64,000 nt of DNA from Pseudomonas pohangensis (GTDB taxonomy: Bacteria; Pseudomonadota; Gammaproteobacteria; Pseudomonadales; Pseudomonadaceae). This document shows, in pieces, positions 29,415-38,276 of this stretch. The position numbers and the translations under genes are program-made. The notes below the pieces were generated by a model that was given only the letters and a program-made list of their open reading frames with translations, was not told where the DNA came from and ran no database searches. Where the stretch lies: positions 1,922,001-1,986,000 of the forward strand of contig NZ_LT629785.1 of NCBI RefSeq assembly GCF_900105995.1, given 5' to 3'. Numbering within the stretch: position 1 is the stretch's first letter; each line of letters opens with the position of its first letter.

Positions 29415-30164
29415 TTATATTTCTCCGAAACTACTAAAAGGAACCTTGGGTAAGCGCCACCAATGCTTAAAGAAATATCGAAACATGCTTGTTAAGTGCC
29501 AGCAAAAATGCCTTAAATTACGATGACTTTCCCGCCGCGCATCGTGTATAACGCCTACTGTTTGGCAAACTACCACAGGCAATCCGGCTTTCCAGGCCCG
29601 CACACATATATCAACATCTTCGTAGTAGAGGAAAAACCCCTCATCAAAACCTCCAAGCTGCGCGAAAGCTTCACTGCGAAATAACATGAACATGCCTCCC
29701 ACCCATTCGGGATACATGAATTTATTTCGCCTATCGAAGGTATAACGTTCCACCCTTCCTGTTAACACCTTTAGCAACAGCATTCTCACCCGCGGAAAAT
29801 GGCGCACACTGTCGTCAATTTCTTTATTCGGCGAGAAAATCAACGGCGCAGCCAATGCAGAACCAGTGTCTCGAATAGTTGAAAGCAATTGAGGAAAGGG
29901 AGATTGCCCTATACGTATATCCGGATTCAACGGACAAAAAAATGGCTGAGTACACAGTCTGAACGCACTATTATGGTTAGCGGAAAACCCTTTAGAGCGA
30001 CCATTACGAATTACTAGCAAACGAGGGTCACTCGACAACTCTAACCGCTCAGGAATATTCAATGTCAGAATCACCTGACTGATGCCAGAACAAGCCAAGA
30101 CCGATTCAAGTAATCGACTCACCATCAAGCCATGACCATGGCTAATAATAGAAATTGCAATCAA
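29415..30164 (-). CDS. Family 2 glycosyltransferase
   Basis: A 249-residue GT-A fold glycosyltransferase of family 2, cytoplasmic and without membrane segments. NPERLELSS-like early strands, FFCPLNPDIRIG (Asp motif) and FFLYYEDVDICVRAWKAG are visible; the last is the EDxD segment that coordinates metal and acceptor. It resembles rhamnosyltransferases (WbbL type), which fits the rfbBDAC genes. The start codon is TTG at 30164, eight bases after AGAGG. Donor and acceptor are not determined. Confidence 0.85.
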   Translation of the reverse strand: MIAISIISHGHGLMVSRLLESVLACSGISQVILTLNIPERLELSSDPRLLVIRNGRSKGFSANHNSAFRLCTQPFFCPLNPDIRIGQSPFPQLLSTIRDTGSALAAPLIFSPNKEIDDSVRHFPRVRMLLLKVLTGRVERYTFDRRNKFMYPEWVGGMFMLFRSEAFAQLGGFDEGFFLYYEDVDICVRAWKAGLPVVVCQTVGVIHDARRESHRNLRHFCWHLTSMFRYFFKHWWRLPKVPFSSFGEI

Positions 30165-30176
30165 TTGATTAACCTC

Positions 30177-31130
30177 TCATTTTCTAAAAAGTCCCTTATC
30201 CAAAACATTGAAAAGACTAATCAACGAGCAACTACGCTTTCCTTGAACAATTCGACGTTTTTTAAAAGCTCTTGATACACCCTTTAATGCATCAAACTTA
30301 GCACGCAATATTACAGACCTACGACCTTTTATAGAAAAGTAACAAATAGTCATAGTATTAACTAAAATATGCAAAGGAAGAAAAATCCAAAATAAAAATC
30401 CAGGCATGTTTTTTATATATGCCCAAACCATATTTCTATGCCCATGATACAAAACAAAATCGCTTTGCGCGCCACCACTGGTTGCCGAACCAACATGCCG
30501 AACGACTGCCTCCGGCACATAATAAGATCCGTATCCGAGCAAGCGTAATCTGAACCCTAAATCAACATCCTCAATATAGCAAAAATAGTCCTCATCAAAC
30601 CCGTCCACAGCCAAGATAGCATCACGTCGATATAGCGCAGCAGCCGCGCACGGTGAAAATATCTCCCGAGGCAACAAATCCACTTCACGCTGCTCACAAC
30701 CGTGCCGCTCCCGCCAAGGCACTCCGCTAATATGGTACTTATCACCCACGCCATCAAGCATACTCGGAAACTCAGCAATCAACTGCCTAGAGCCGAAGCT
30801 GGCACACTCTGGACGAGCCTCCGCTGCATGAAGCAATGCGGACAACCATTCAGGCTCAGCCATTGCATCTGGATTAAGCAACGCAACATAATCTGTAGTG
30901 CACTCTCGTAACGCTAAATTATTTGCTGCAGCAAAACCCAAATTAGCACCTGAGCAAATAAGGCGAAAATCCGGGAAATCCGAAACGCAATTTTCAGACC
31001 CATCGGAGCTCGCATTATCAACAATCAAAACAGCATCAGGATAACGTGCCTGCTGAATTAGTGACCGCAAACACTCTCGCAAGTACGCCCCACTATTCCA
31101 GTTAACAATAATCACTGTTACACTAGCCAC
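30177..31130 (-). CDS. Family 2 glycosyltransferase
   Basis: A 317-residue family 2 glycosyltransferase: VTVIIVNWNSGAYLREC at the N-terminus, VALLNPDAMAEPEW with the metal-binding Asp, and YFCYIEDVDLGFRLRLLG with the base motif. Hydrophobic stretch FLFWIFLPLHILVNTM near residue 250 suggests membrane association. Paralogous in type to the following gene (29415-30164), 12 bp away. The start codon is GTG at 31130. A rhamnosyltransferase role is plausible from the rfb genes but unproven. Confidence 0.85.
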   Translation of the reverse strand: MASVTVIIVNWNSGAYLRECLRSLIQQARYPDAVLIVDNASSDGSENCVSDFPDFRLICSGANLGFAAANNLALRECTTDYVALLNPDAMAEPEWLSALLHAAEARPECASFGSRQLIAEFPSMLDGVGDKYHISGVPWRERHGCEQREVDLLPREIFSPCAAAALYRRDAILAVDGFDEDYFCYIEDVDLGFRLRLLGYGSYYVPEAVVRHVGSATSGGAQSDFVLYHGHRNMVWAYIKNMPGFLFWIFLPLHILVNTMTICYFSIKGRRSVILRAKFDALKGVSRAFKKRRIVQGKRSCSLISLFNVLDKGLFRK

Positions 31131-31196
31131 CGGACACCTGCCGCACTAAAATATAAATTATAAAATAAAAACACAATCGCACCACATCTGAAACCA

Positions 31197-32153
31197 CTAT
31201 AAATTTCTGCGCGAATTTACAACAGAAGAAATAACCAGTAATATTTCTTTTAAAATATTTTTAATAACCGTAAAAAAGCCACAGTTCACAGATAGTAATT
31301 TACGCCATTCACGCTGATAAAAAAAATTAATTAGCTCCTTAATAATCAACTCCTTAACAAGAGCATCCCTAATATAATAAAGATCAAGCCCTGAGCGATC
31401 AAAGTCCATAATCCTCTGACGCACAACATCTAAATGAACTTTGACCAATCTCTTTCTATTAGAAATTTCTCCCTTTAACGTTCCAGCCCTTCCCCTACTA
31501 ATACCAACCCCAACACGATAATAAAGTAAATCATCATCAATAAAAAATATCTTATCCTCTATTATAGCCCTGAAACCAAAAATCAAATCTTCATAAGCGC
31601 CTAAAAAAGATATAATCCCATATTTATTAAACATCTCTCTGGAGCACGCTCCACTCGCTCCAAGATATACTGAATAGCTTGAGGCAATATTTTTATAATT
31701 GATTTTTTTAAAAATACTGTAATCGATTGTTTTGTCAATTAACACCTTATCACTTCTATCAATCTCAATCGCTCTCGAGTGAATAAGCATTGGCTTTTTA
31801 TTACCAACATAACACTCAACAATCCTATTAACTCTATTACTAAGAGAAATATCATCTCCCGCCGCCAAAACAATCAACTCTCCGCTTGAACAGCCAATAA
31901 CTTTATTCACGTGAGAAATTAATCCAATATTAACATTATTTCTTAATAATTTTATATTATGTCTTCCAGAATAACTAAAAAAAAGATCTTCCATTATATT
32001 AAATGTATTATCTGAAGAGCAATCATCTGACAAAATTATCTCTAGCGAATCATATGATTGTGCAAACGCACCCAAAACAGCATCACGTATGAATTCTTCT
32101 TGGTTATAGGCAAACAAAGCAAAGGTTACCAATGGCTTTTCGGTATCACTCAT
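31197..32153 (-). CDS. Family 2 glycosyltransferase, strongly AT-rich
   Basis: A 318-residue family 2 glycosyltransferase: VTFALFAYNQEEFIRDAV, LEIILSDDCSSDNTF, and the acceptor/metal segment AAGDDISLSNRVN. Codon use is far richer in A and T than any other gene in the window (runs such as AAAAATATTTTT are common), pointing to recent transfer from a low-GC donor. ATG at 32153 has AGGTG upstream and overlaps by 8 bp the last codons of a broken frame (32146-32400), as though originally coupled to a gene now lost. No donor sugar can be assigned. Confidence 0.85.
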   Translation of the reverse strand: MSDTEKPLVTFALFAYNQEEFIRDAVLGAFAQSYDSLEIILSDDCSSDNTFNIMEDLFFSYSGRHNIKLLRNNVNIGLISHVNKVIGCSSGELIVLAAGDDISLSNRVNRIVECYVGNKKPMLIHSRAIEIDRSDKVLIDKTIDYSIFKKINYKNIASSYSVYLGASGACSREMFNKYGIISFLGAYEDLIFGFRAIIEDKIFFIDDDLLYYRVGVGISRGRAGTLKGEISNRKRLVKVHLDVVRQRIMDFDRSGLDLYYIRDALVKELIIKELINFFYQREWRKLLSVNCGFFTVIKNILKEILLVISSVVNSRRNL

Positions 32154-32400
32154 GCATCACACCTAAGTTGAATAAATAATATCGAGTTATTGCTGCCACC
32201 CTGTCTAATGCCCCGTTAAAATCGATTACTCTAACCCGACGGCTTTTTGTAACAAACTCAAAATGCTTGCCGTCAATAGACCCTTGACAGCACTCAGCCA
32301 GTTGATAGACGGCGCCATGTCCCAGAGAGGGAGACAACCCAGCGCAAGGCACCTGAATATCGCGTGCCGCGAAGTCTCTATGCCCTGTTGAACTGCCCGT
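32146..32400 (-). pseudogene. C-terminal remnant of an unidentified cluster gene
   Basis: An open frame (ending TGSS...LFNLGVMHE, about 85 residues) closes at 32146 and overlaps the start of the AT-rich glycosyltransferase by 8 bp, like a true upstream neighbour. It has no start of its own and runs into the Wzx remnant in another frame near 32370-32400. It looks like the end of a gene whose beginning was deleted. I do not recognise its family. Confidence 0.4.
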
Positions 32401-32630
32401 CCGATAGCAACGGCAATTTGTTGAGTGCCAATCGTGCCAAAGCAGATCGTGGCATTGGTTGAGACGGTAGCCAACAAGTTTTGCAGGGGGCCTAACAAAC
32501 CGATGCCAGCAGAGCCGAGCAGAACGGCAACCACCTTTATCCTAAGCAAGCCAATCAGAATATTAATGGCCGTTGCTCCTCCGATTTTCGAGGAGTTACA
32601 CAGAATTTGACGATCGGAGGATTTCTCGGT
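32226..32630 (-). pseudogene. Truncated O-antigen flippase (Wzx) remnant
   Basis: From a GTG at 32630 the frame reads TEKSSDRQILCNSSKIGG, then INILIGLLRIKVVAVLLG and GLLGPLQNLLATVSTN, the N-terminus of a Wzx/MATE-type lipid-linked O-unit translocase. Wzx proteins have about 400 residues and 10-12 membrane helices; here recognisable sequence stops after about 90 residues and the rest of the frame is unrelated. Together with the overlapping remnant at 32146-32400 this looks like a deletion that joined the head of wzx to the tail of another gene. Almost certainly not functional as a flippase. Confidence 0.65.
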
Positions 32631-32690
32631 CACCGGTAGTGCCTGCAAATGCTGAGCCGGGACGAGTTAAACGTGAGCACGCTGCATCTG

Positions 32691-32753
32691 TAGGAGCGAG
32701 CTTGCTCGCGATACAGACTACGCCACAACTTCGCGAGCAAGCACGCTCCTACG
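32691..32753. repeat. REP-type inverted repeat pair
   Basis: Arms 32691-32712 (TAGGAGCGAGCTTGCTCGCGA) and 32732-32753 are near-perfect reverse complements, of the Pseudomonas REP form with core GCGAGCNNGCTCGC. It stands between the DegT aminotransferase stop and the flippase remnant, exactly at the damaged junction. Confidence 0.8.
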
Positions 32754-32793
32754 AAGTGTGCACTTGACTGAGCTGGTACTGGCTGGATATGCA

Positions 32794-33897
32794 TCAACCT
32801 GCCCATTGATTACATGCCCGAACAACAGCTTGGGCATCATCGGCACTCATGGTCGGCCCCATCGGCAGGCTGAGCACTTGCTGGTGCATGGCCTCGGTCA
32901 ACGGATAATTTCTGCCATTCCATTGCGCGTAAGCCTGCTGCAGATGGGGCGGTATCGGGTAGTGGATGAGTGTCTGTACTCCCGCTTCGGTCAGGTGCTG
33001 CTGCAAGGCATCGCGCTGCTGACTGCGGACGACAAACAGGTGCCAGACGTGTTGTTCCGGGTTGGGGCAACAGGGCAGCTGGATGGCGGAGTTGCTAATG
33101 CCTTCAAGGTAGAGGTTGGCAATCTGCCGGCGCTGCGCGGTTTGTTTATCCAGATATTTGAGTTTGACACCAAGCATGGCTGCCTGAATTTCATCGAGAC
33201 GGCTGTTCACTCCCTGATAGAGGTTCTGGTACTTCTCGTGGGAGCCGTAGTTGCGCAGGGCACGCAAGGTTTGCGCAAGGTCGTCGTCGCTGGTGGTGAT
33301 GGCACCCGCATCACCCAGGGCACCAAGGTTCTTGCCGGGGTAGAAGCTGAAGCCTGCGGCATCGCCCCAGTTACCGGCCTTACGGCCATCCAGGCTGGCA
33401 CCGTGGGCTTGTGCTGCGTCTTCCAGTACCAGCAGGTTGTGACGTTCGGCAACCTCCAGCAAGGCTGGCATGTCGGCCAGCTGACCGTAAAGATGCACAG
33501 CCAGAATGACGCGGGTTTTTGGCGTGATTGCAGCTTCTGCCTTGAGAGGGCACAGGTTGTAGCTGGCCTCATCGGGCTCAACCAGTACCGGTATCAGACG
33601 GTTCTCGGTGATGGCAAGGATGCTGGCGATATAGGTATTGGCGGGGACGATGACTTCATCGCCCTCCTTGAGCCTGCCCAGCTCTTTCCAGGCGCGCAGG
33701 GTAAGCGTCAGGGCATCCAGTCCATTGGCCACACCGATGCAATGACTGGTACCGCAGTATCTGGCGAAGTCATTTTCGAAGCAGGCCAGTTCGTTGCCGG
33801 TGATATACCAGCCGGAGTCGATCACGCGGGTGCAGGCTTCGATCAGTTCGTCACGATTGACTGCATTGATGGCTTTGAGATTGAGGAAGGAGATCAT
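32794..33897 (-). CDS. fdtB: DegT/DnrJ/EryC1-type sugar aminotransferase (FdtB/QdtB-like)
   Basis: PLP-dependent sugar 3-transaminase, 367 residues. The PLP-lysine is in [24 protein letters not shown] holds the Asp that contacts the pyridine ring, and [12 protein letters not shown] is a family landmark. The aminotransferase converts the dTDP-3-keto-6-deoxyhexose made by FdtA into dTDP-3-amino-3,6-dideoxyhexose (Fuc3N or Qui3N). Both ends overlap: its ATG overlaps the GNAT stop (ATGA). Assignment of the FdtB type rests on similarity and on the adjacent fdtA. Confidence 0.85.
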   Translation of the reverse strand: MISFLNLKAINAVNRDELIEACTRVIDSGWYITGNELACFENDFARYCGTSHCIGVANGLDALTLTLRAWKELGRLKEGDEVIVPANTYIASILAITENRLIPVLVEPDEASYNLCPLKAEAAITPKTRVILAVHLYGQLADMPALLEVAERHNLLVLEDAAQAHGASLDGRKAGNWGDAAGFSFYPGKNLGALGDAGAITTSDDDLAQTLRALRNYGSHEKYQNLYQGVNSRLDEIQAAMLGVKLKYLDKQTAQRRQIANLYLEGISNSAIQLPCCPNPEQHVWHLFVVRSQQRDALQQHLTEAGVQTLIHYPIPPHLQQAYAQWNGRNYPLTEAMHQQVLSLPMGPTMSADDAQAVVRACNQWAG

Positions 33898-34418
33898 TGC
33901 AACACCTTGCTCGCCAACTCATTTTTACAAACCTCAACACTCTCTTGAGTAATCTCAAAATAGAGATTTTGTTCATCCTCGCCTGTTACCTTTGCTCCCA
34001 TTTTTTTATGAAAGCTGATAACCCGTTCATTCCCCTTCATCACTTCAAAATGCGACTTTGAAAATTTGAGGACATTGAATCCAAACTCATAGATCAGAAA
34101 AGCACTCTCGAGCGCAGAAAACCTAGTCTTGCTGTCGTTGAGAATCCAACTGCCCCAACAGAACGAATCATCTCTCAAGTCATACACTCGAATAGTGCCG
34201 CAAGGAGCGCCGTCATTTCTTTCGATGATGAAATAAAACTGTGACCCGTCTGCCTCTGCCCTCTTGTATCTGTCTATCCATTCGCGCTGAGCGGCAACAT
34301 CTGGGGCAACAGCAGAAAGGAACTGATTATATCGCGCATCCATTCTCAAACTTAATACAAACTCTGCATCGGATGGTTCGATCAATCTCAATCGGACTGT
34401 TCTAGATTGTAAAATCAA
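33894..34418 (-). CDS. GNAT-family N-acetyltransferase within the sugar pathway
   Basis: A 174-residue acetyl-CoA-dependent transferase of the RimJ/PseH-like GNAT group: [19 protein letters not shown] at the start, then the acceptor strand [13 protein letters not shown] and [16 protein letters not shown] near the end. It sits between fdtA and fdtB with ATGA overlaps on both sides, so it almost certainly acetylates the amino sugar made by FdtB. In described Fuc3NAc/Qui3NAc pathways that step is done by FdtC/QdtC-type left-handed beta-helix enzymes; here a GNAT takes the place. Lower GC than rfb genes. Confidence 0.8.
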   Translation of the reverse strand: MILQSRTVRLRLIEPSDAEFVLSLRMDARYNQFLSAVAPDVAAQREWIDRYKRAEADGSQFYFIIERNDGAPCGTIRVYDLRDDSFCWGSWILNDSKTRFSALESAFLIYEFGFNVLKFSKSHFEVMKGNERVISFHKKMGAKVTGEDEQNLYFEITQESVEVCKNELASKVLQ

Positions 34419-34822
34419 GCGCGAATCCCCTCGAGGAACTCTGAATAACTGCGGATGTAATCCGCTTCGTCATAGTGCTCGCTGGCCAATACCAGCAGCA
34501 CGCAGTCATCACTGAAGTCGTGCATTTCACGCCAGACCATAGTCTCGATCAGCAAGCCTCTGGTAGGCGAACTCATCCAGGTCTCTTCACGTTTAACGCC
34601 ATCATCCAGCACCATACGGCACTTGCCAGCCACACAAATGGCAACCTGTCGCAGGTTGTGATGGGCATGAAAGCCCCGGCTGACACCTTCTGCTGTGTGA
34701 TAGATGTAATAGACACGTTTGATATCGAAGGGCACCGCCTTTTCCATACCAATTTCAAGTGCCACGAGACTTCCCCGGTGGTCGCCTAGTGTTTGAAAAT
34801 CAACCCACTTGATCAAGCTCAT
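34415..34822 (-). CDS. fdtA: FdtA/QdtA-type dTDP-4-keto-6-deoxyhexose 3,4-ketoisomerase
   Basis: A 135-residue cupin that shifts the keto group of dTDP-4-keto-6-deoxyglucose from C4 to C3. SLVALEIGMEKAVPFDIKRVYYIY and GFHAHHNLRQVAICVAG, with the His cluster of the cupin active site, match the FdtA/WxcM-C domain. It cannot be told from sequence whether the product has the D-galacto (FdtA) or D-gluco (QdtA) configuration. ATG shares a base with the rfbC stop (TAATG), and the stop overlaps the GNAT start. Confidence 0.88.
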   Translation of the reverse strand: MSLIKWVDFQTLGDHRGSLVALEIGMEKAVPFDIKRVYYIYHTAEGVSRGFHAHHNLRQVAICVAGKCRMVLDDGVKREETWMSSPTRGLLIETMVWREMHDFSDDCVLLVLASEHYDEADYIRSYSEFLEGIRA

Positions 34823-35385
34823 TATTTGCTCGTCTTCAATTGACGCAAGTGTGCCGCTTCCAGGTCTTTCTGATTAATAATAAATGTCAACCCTTGCGGC
34901 CACTGAATTGCAAGATCTGCATCATCCCAGCGAATTGCCGCCTCACACTCTCTAGCGTAGTAATCGGTGGTTTTGTAAAGAAAGTGGGTGTCGTCTTCCA
35001 GAGCAACAAAGCCGTGGGCAAAGCCATCAGGAATCCACAGCATCCTGTGGTTTTCTGCACTTAGCTCAACGCCTACATACCTACCAAAGGTTGCCGAGCC
35101 CTGTCGTATATCCACCGCCACATCAAAAGCTGCGCCTTGTGTGACACGCACCAGCTTGCCTTGGGCATGTGGCGGCAACTGATAGTGCAACCCTCGGAGT
35201 ACACCCTTTTTTGAGCAGGAATGGTTGTCCTGCACAAAAGGGCGCGGAATTGGTAATCCCAACCTTGCCAGTTCAGTATGAAATCGTTGTTCATTGAAGC
35301 TTTCCATGAACCAGCCACGCTCGTCTGCAAAAACCTGAGGCTCGATTAGCACGACATCGGGTATATCGGTCTGAATCAGCTTCAT
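34822..35385 (-). CDS. rfbC: dTDP-4-dehydrorhamnose 3,5-epimerase
   Basis: RmlC/RfbC cupin, 187 residues, third enzyme of dTDP-L-rhamnose synthesis. [41 protein letters not shown] (catalytic His) and [15 protein letters not shown] are canonical. The ATG overlaps the rfbA stop (ATGA). Confidence 0.96.
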   Translation of the reverse strand: MKLIQTDIPDVVLIEPQVFADERGWFMESFNEQRFHTELARLGLPIPRPFVQDNHSCSKKGVLRGLHYQLPPHAQGKLVRVTQGAAFDVAVDIRQGSATFGRYVGVELSAENHRMLWIPDGFAHGFVALEDDTHFLYKTTDYYARECEAAIRWDDADLAIQWPQGLTFIINQKDLEAAHLRQLKTSK

Positions 35386-36263
35386 TGACCTGACTCCTTG
35401 AGTAGTCCCAGCAGATACTGACCATATCCGGTTTTCTTCAGTCCTCGTGCCTGTTCCTTGACCTGCGCTGCACTGAGCCAGCCATTGTGAAAGGCAATTT
35501 CTTCCAGACAGGCGACCTTGAAGCCCTGGCGCTTCTCGATGGTGTGCACGAAGTGGCTGGCCTCCAGCAGGGACTCATGGGTGCCGGTGTCCAGCCAGGC
35601 AAAACCGCGGCCAAGCATTTCCACGCTGAGTGACTGGCTTTCAAGGTAAACACGGTTCACATCGGTGATTTCCAGCTCGCCGCGCTCGGAGGGCTTGATC
35701 GACTTGGCAATCTCGACCACCCGATTGTCGTAGAAATACAGCCCTGTCACGGCGTAGCTGGACTTTGGTTTCAGTGGCTTTTCTTCGATGCTGATGGCGC
35801 GGCCGTTGTTATCAAACTCGACCACCCCGAAGCGCTCGGGGTCGGAAACGTGATAGCCGAATACCGTGGCACCCTGCTCCCGCTGATTGGCGGCTTTCAG
35901 ATTCTCGGAGAAATGATGGCCATAGAAAATATTGTCGCCAAGGATCAGGCAGCAATTGTCATCGCCAATAAATTCCTCGCCGATGATGAAGGCCTGGGCC
36001 AGACCATCGGGTGAAGGTTGCTCGGCGTAACTGAGGCGGATGCCGAACTGGCTGCCATCACCCAGCAGTTTGCGGAAATTCGGCAGATCTTCCGGTGTCG
36101 AGATGATCAGCACGTCGCGAATGCCCGCCAGCATCAGCACTGACAGCGGGTAGTAGATCATCGGCTTGTCGTAAATCGGCAGCAGTTGCTTGGATACGCC
36201 AAGGGTGATCGGGTGAAGCCGGGTGCCGGAGCCGCCGGCGAGGATGATGCCTTTGCGCTGCAT
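35382..36263 (-). CDS. rfbA: Glucose-1-phosphate thymidylyltransferase
   Basis: RmlA/RfbA, 293 residues, first step of dTDP-sugar synthesis (Glc-1-P plus dTTP). [39 protein letters not shown] and [13 protein letters not shown] are diagnostic. It feeds both the rhamnose and the 3-amino-sugar branches here. Spaced one base from rfbD. Confidence 0.97.
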   Translation of the reverse strand: MQRKGIILAGGSGTRLHPITLGVSKQLLPIYDKPMIYYPLSVLMLAGIRDVLIISTPEDLPNFRKLLGDGSQFGIRLSYAEQPSPDGLAQAFIIGEEFIGDDNCCLILGDNIFYGHHFSENLKAANQREQGATVFGYHVSDPERFGVVEFDNNGRAISIEEKPLKPKSSYAVTGLYFYDNRVVEIAKSIKPSERGELEITDVNRVYLESQSLSVEMLGRGFAWLDTGTHESLLEASHFVHTIEKRQGFKVACLEEIAFHNGWLSAAQVKEQARGLKKTGYGQYLLGLLKESGQ

Positions 36264-36264
36264 A

Positions 36265-37158
36265 TCAGTGTCCTTGAATTTCGTTGAGCATGCGCGATAC
36301 GCCTGATTGCCATTCCGGCAGAGTCAGACCAAAAGTATCACGCAACTTGCTGCAGTCCAGTCGCGAGTTGTGCGGGCGACGGGCCGGTGTCGGGTACTCG
36401 CTGCCGGGAATCGCGTTTATCTGCTGCACCGCCAACTGTTTGCCGGCAGCCCGGGCCTGTTCGATCACATAGCTCGCATAACCATGCCATGAAACCTCAC
36501 CCGCCGCTGCGAGGTGGTACACACCGCTCAGGTCTGGCTTTGACAAGGCGCAGCGCAGCGCGTGGGCAGTGACATCCGCGATCAGCTCTGCACCGGTAGG
36601 CGCGCCCAGCTGATCGGCAATCACCTTGAGCTGCTCGCGCTCGGCCGCCAACCTCAACATGGTTCTGGCGAAATTGCCGCCACGCGCGGCATATACCCAG
36701 CTGGTACGCAAAATCAGGTGACGGCAGCCTGAAGCCTGAATAGCCTGCTCGCCCAGTAACTTGCTCAAGCCATAGCAGTTGAGTGGCGCCGGATGCGCGG
36801 TTTCAGTCCAGGGCAGTTCGCCACTGCCGTCAAACACATAGTCGGTCGAGTAATGCACCAGCCAGCCTTCAAGCTTGTGCATCTCCCCGGCCATGACTTG
36901 CGGAGCCTGCGCATTGATCAGGCCGGCCAGCTGCGGTTCGCTTTCGGCCTTGTCTACGGCCGTATAGGCCGCTGCATTGACCAGTACATCCGGCTGCAGG
37001 CTGCGGATGGTTTTGCGCAAACCTTCAAGGTCGGTCAGATCACCGCAAAGACCATTTTCGCCCTGGCGATCCAGTGCGACCAGCTCACCCAAGGGTGCCA
37101 GCGCCCGTTGCAACTCCCAGCCGACCTGGCCGTTCTTGCCCAGCAGCAGAATCTTCAT
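36265..37158 (-). CDS. rfbD: dTDP-4-dehydrorhamnose reductase
   Basis: RmlD/RfbD, 297 residues, NAD(P)H-dependent last step to dTDP-L-rhamnose. [17 protein letters not shown] is the nucleotide-binding motif, with [18 protein letters not shown] and [12 protein letters not shown] (YxxxK catalytic pair). Start [11 protein letters not shown] at 37158 is chosen; a longer frame adds no conserved sequence. The ATG overlaps the rfbB stop by 4 bp. Confidence 0.96.
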   Translation of the reverse strand: MKILLLGKNGQVGWELQRALAPLGELVALDRQGENGLCGDLTDLEGLRKTIRSLQPDVLVNAAAYTAVDKAESEPQLAGLINAQAPQVMAGEMHKLEGWLVHYSTDYVFDGSGELPWTETAHPAPLNCYGLSKLLGEQAIQASGCRHLILRTSWVYAARGGNFARTMLRLAAEREQLKVIADQLGAPTGAELIADVTAHALRCALSKPDLSGVYHLAAAGEVSWHGYASYVIEQARAAGKQLAVQQINAIPGSEYPTPARRPHNSRLDCSKLRDTFGLTLPEWQSGVSRMLNEIQGH

Positions 37159-38231
37159 GGTTTCACACTGCGCCCGGCGTAGTTGGTCTCCAGCCATTGC
37201 TGGTAGGCACCGCTTTTTACATGCGCTACCCACTCTGTATTGTGCAGGTACCACTCGACGGTCTTGCGAATGCCGGATTCGAAGGTCTCCAGCGGCACCC
37301 AGCCCAGTTCGCGCTGGATTTTCGAGGCATCGATGGCGTAGCGCAGGTCATGCCCGGGGCGATCCTGCACATGGGTGATTTGCGTCCGGTAGGACTGGCC
37401 GTCGGCGCGGGGCCGCAACTCATCGAGCAGGTCGCACAGGGTATGCACCACCTCGATGTTCTGCTTCTCGTTATGTCCGCCGATGTTGTAGGTCTCGCCT
37501 ACTTCGCCCTCGGTGACCACCTTGTACAGCGCGCGGGCATGGTCCTCGACGTACAGCCAGTCGCGCACCTGATTACCCTTGCCGTAGATGGGCAATGGCT
37601 TGCCATCCAGCGCATTGAGGATCACCAGCGGAATCAGTTTTTCCGGGAAATGACAGGGGCCGTAGTTGTTCGAGCAATTGGTCACCAGGGTCGGCAGGCC
37701 ATAGGTACGCAACCAGGCCCGCACCAGGTGATCGGAACTGGCCTTGCTCGCCGAATAGGGCGAACTGGGTGCATAGGGTGTGGTTTCGAGGAACAGGTCC
37801 TGCGGCCCTTCCAGGTCGCCATATACCTCGTCGGTGGAAATATGGTGGAAACGGAAGGCTGCCTTGCGCGTTCCGTCCAGAGCCAGCCAGTACTGGCGCG
37901 CCGCTTCCAGCAGCATGTAGGTGCCGACGATGTTGGTTTCGATGAAAGCCGCCGGGCCATCGATGGAGCGATCGACATGGGACTCGGCCGCCAGATGCAT
38001 GACCCGATCCGGCTGATGCTCGGCAAACACCCGGTCCAGTTCGGCACGATTGCAGATATCCACCTGTTCGAAGGCGTAGCGCTGACTGCCGCTGACCTCT
38101 GCCAGCGACTCCAGATTGCCGGCATAGGTCAGTTTGTCCAGATTCACCACGCTGTCAGCGGTATTGCCGATGATGTGCCGAATAACTGCAGAGCCGATAA
38201 AGCCGGCGCCGCCAGTGACAAGAATTTTCAT
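37155..38231 (-). CDS. rfbB: dTDP-glucose 4,6-dehydratase
   Basis: RmlB/RfbB, 358 residues. It oxidises and dehydrates dTDP-glucose to the 4-keto-6-deoxy intermediate that is the branch point for RfbCD and Fdt[44 protein letters not shown] and the [12 protein letters not shown]yr/Lys motif are all intact. It is the first gene of the cluster, with 45 bp to the stop of the DEAD-box gene and no visible terminator between them. Confidence 0.97.
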   Translation of the reverse strand: MKILVTGGAGFIGSAVIRHIIGNTADSVVNLDKLTYAGNLESLAEVSGSQRYAFEQVDICNRAELDRVFAEHQPDRVMHLAAESHVDRSIDGPAAFIETNIVGTYMLLEAARQYWLALDGTRKAAFRFHHISTDEVYGDLEGPQDLFLETTPYAPSSPYSASKASSDHLVRAWLRTYGLPTLVTNCSNNYGPCHFPEKLIPLVILNALDGKPLPIYGKGNQVRDWLYVEDHARALYKVVTEGEVGETYNIGGHNEKQNIEVVHTLCDLLDELRPRADGQSYRTQITHVQDRPGHDLRYAIDASKIQRELGWVPLETFESGIRKTVEWYLHNTEWVAHVKSGAYQQWLETNYAGRSVKP

Positions 38232-38276
38232 CCCAGGATCCTGATTACACTGAATTTTATGGCTATCTTAAGGCAA

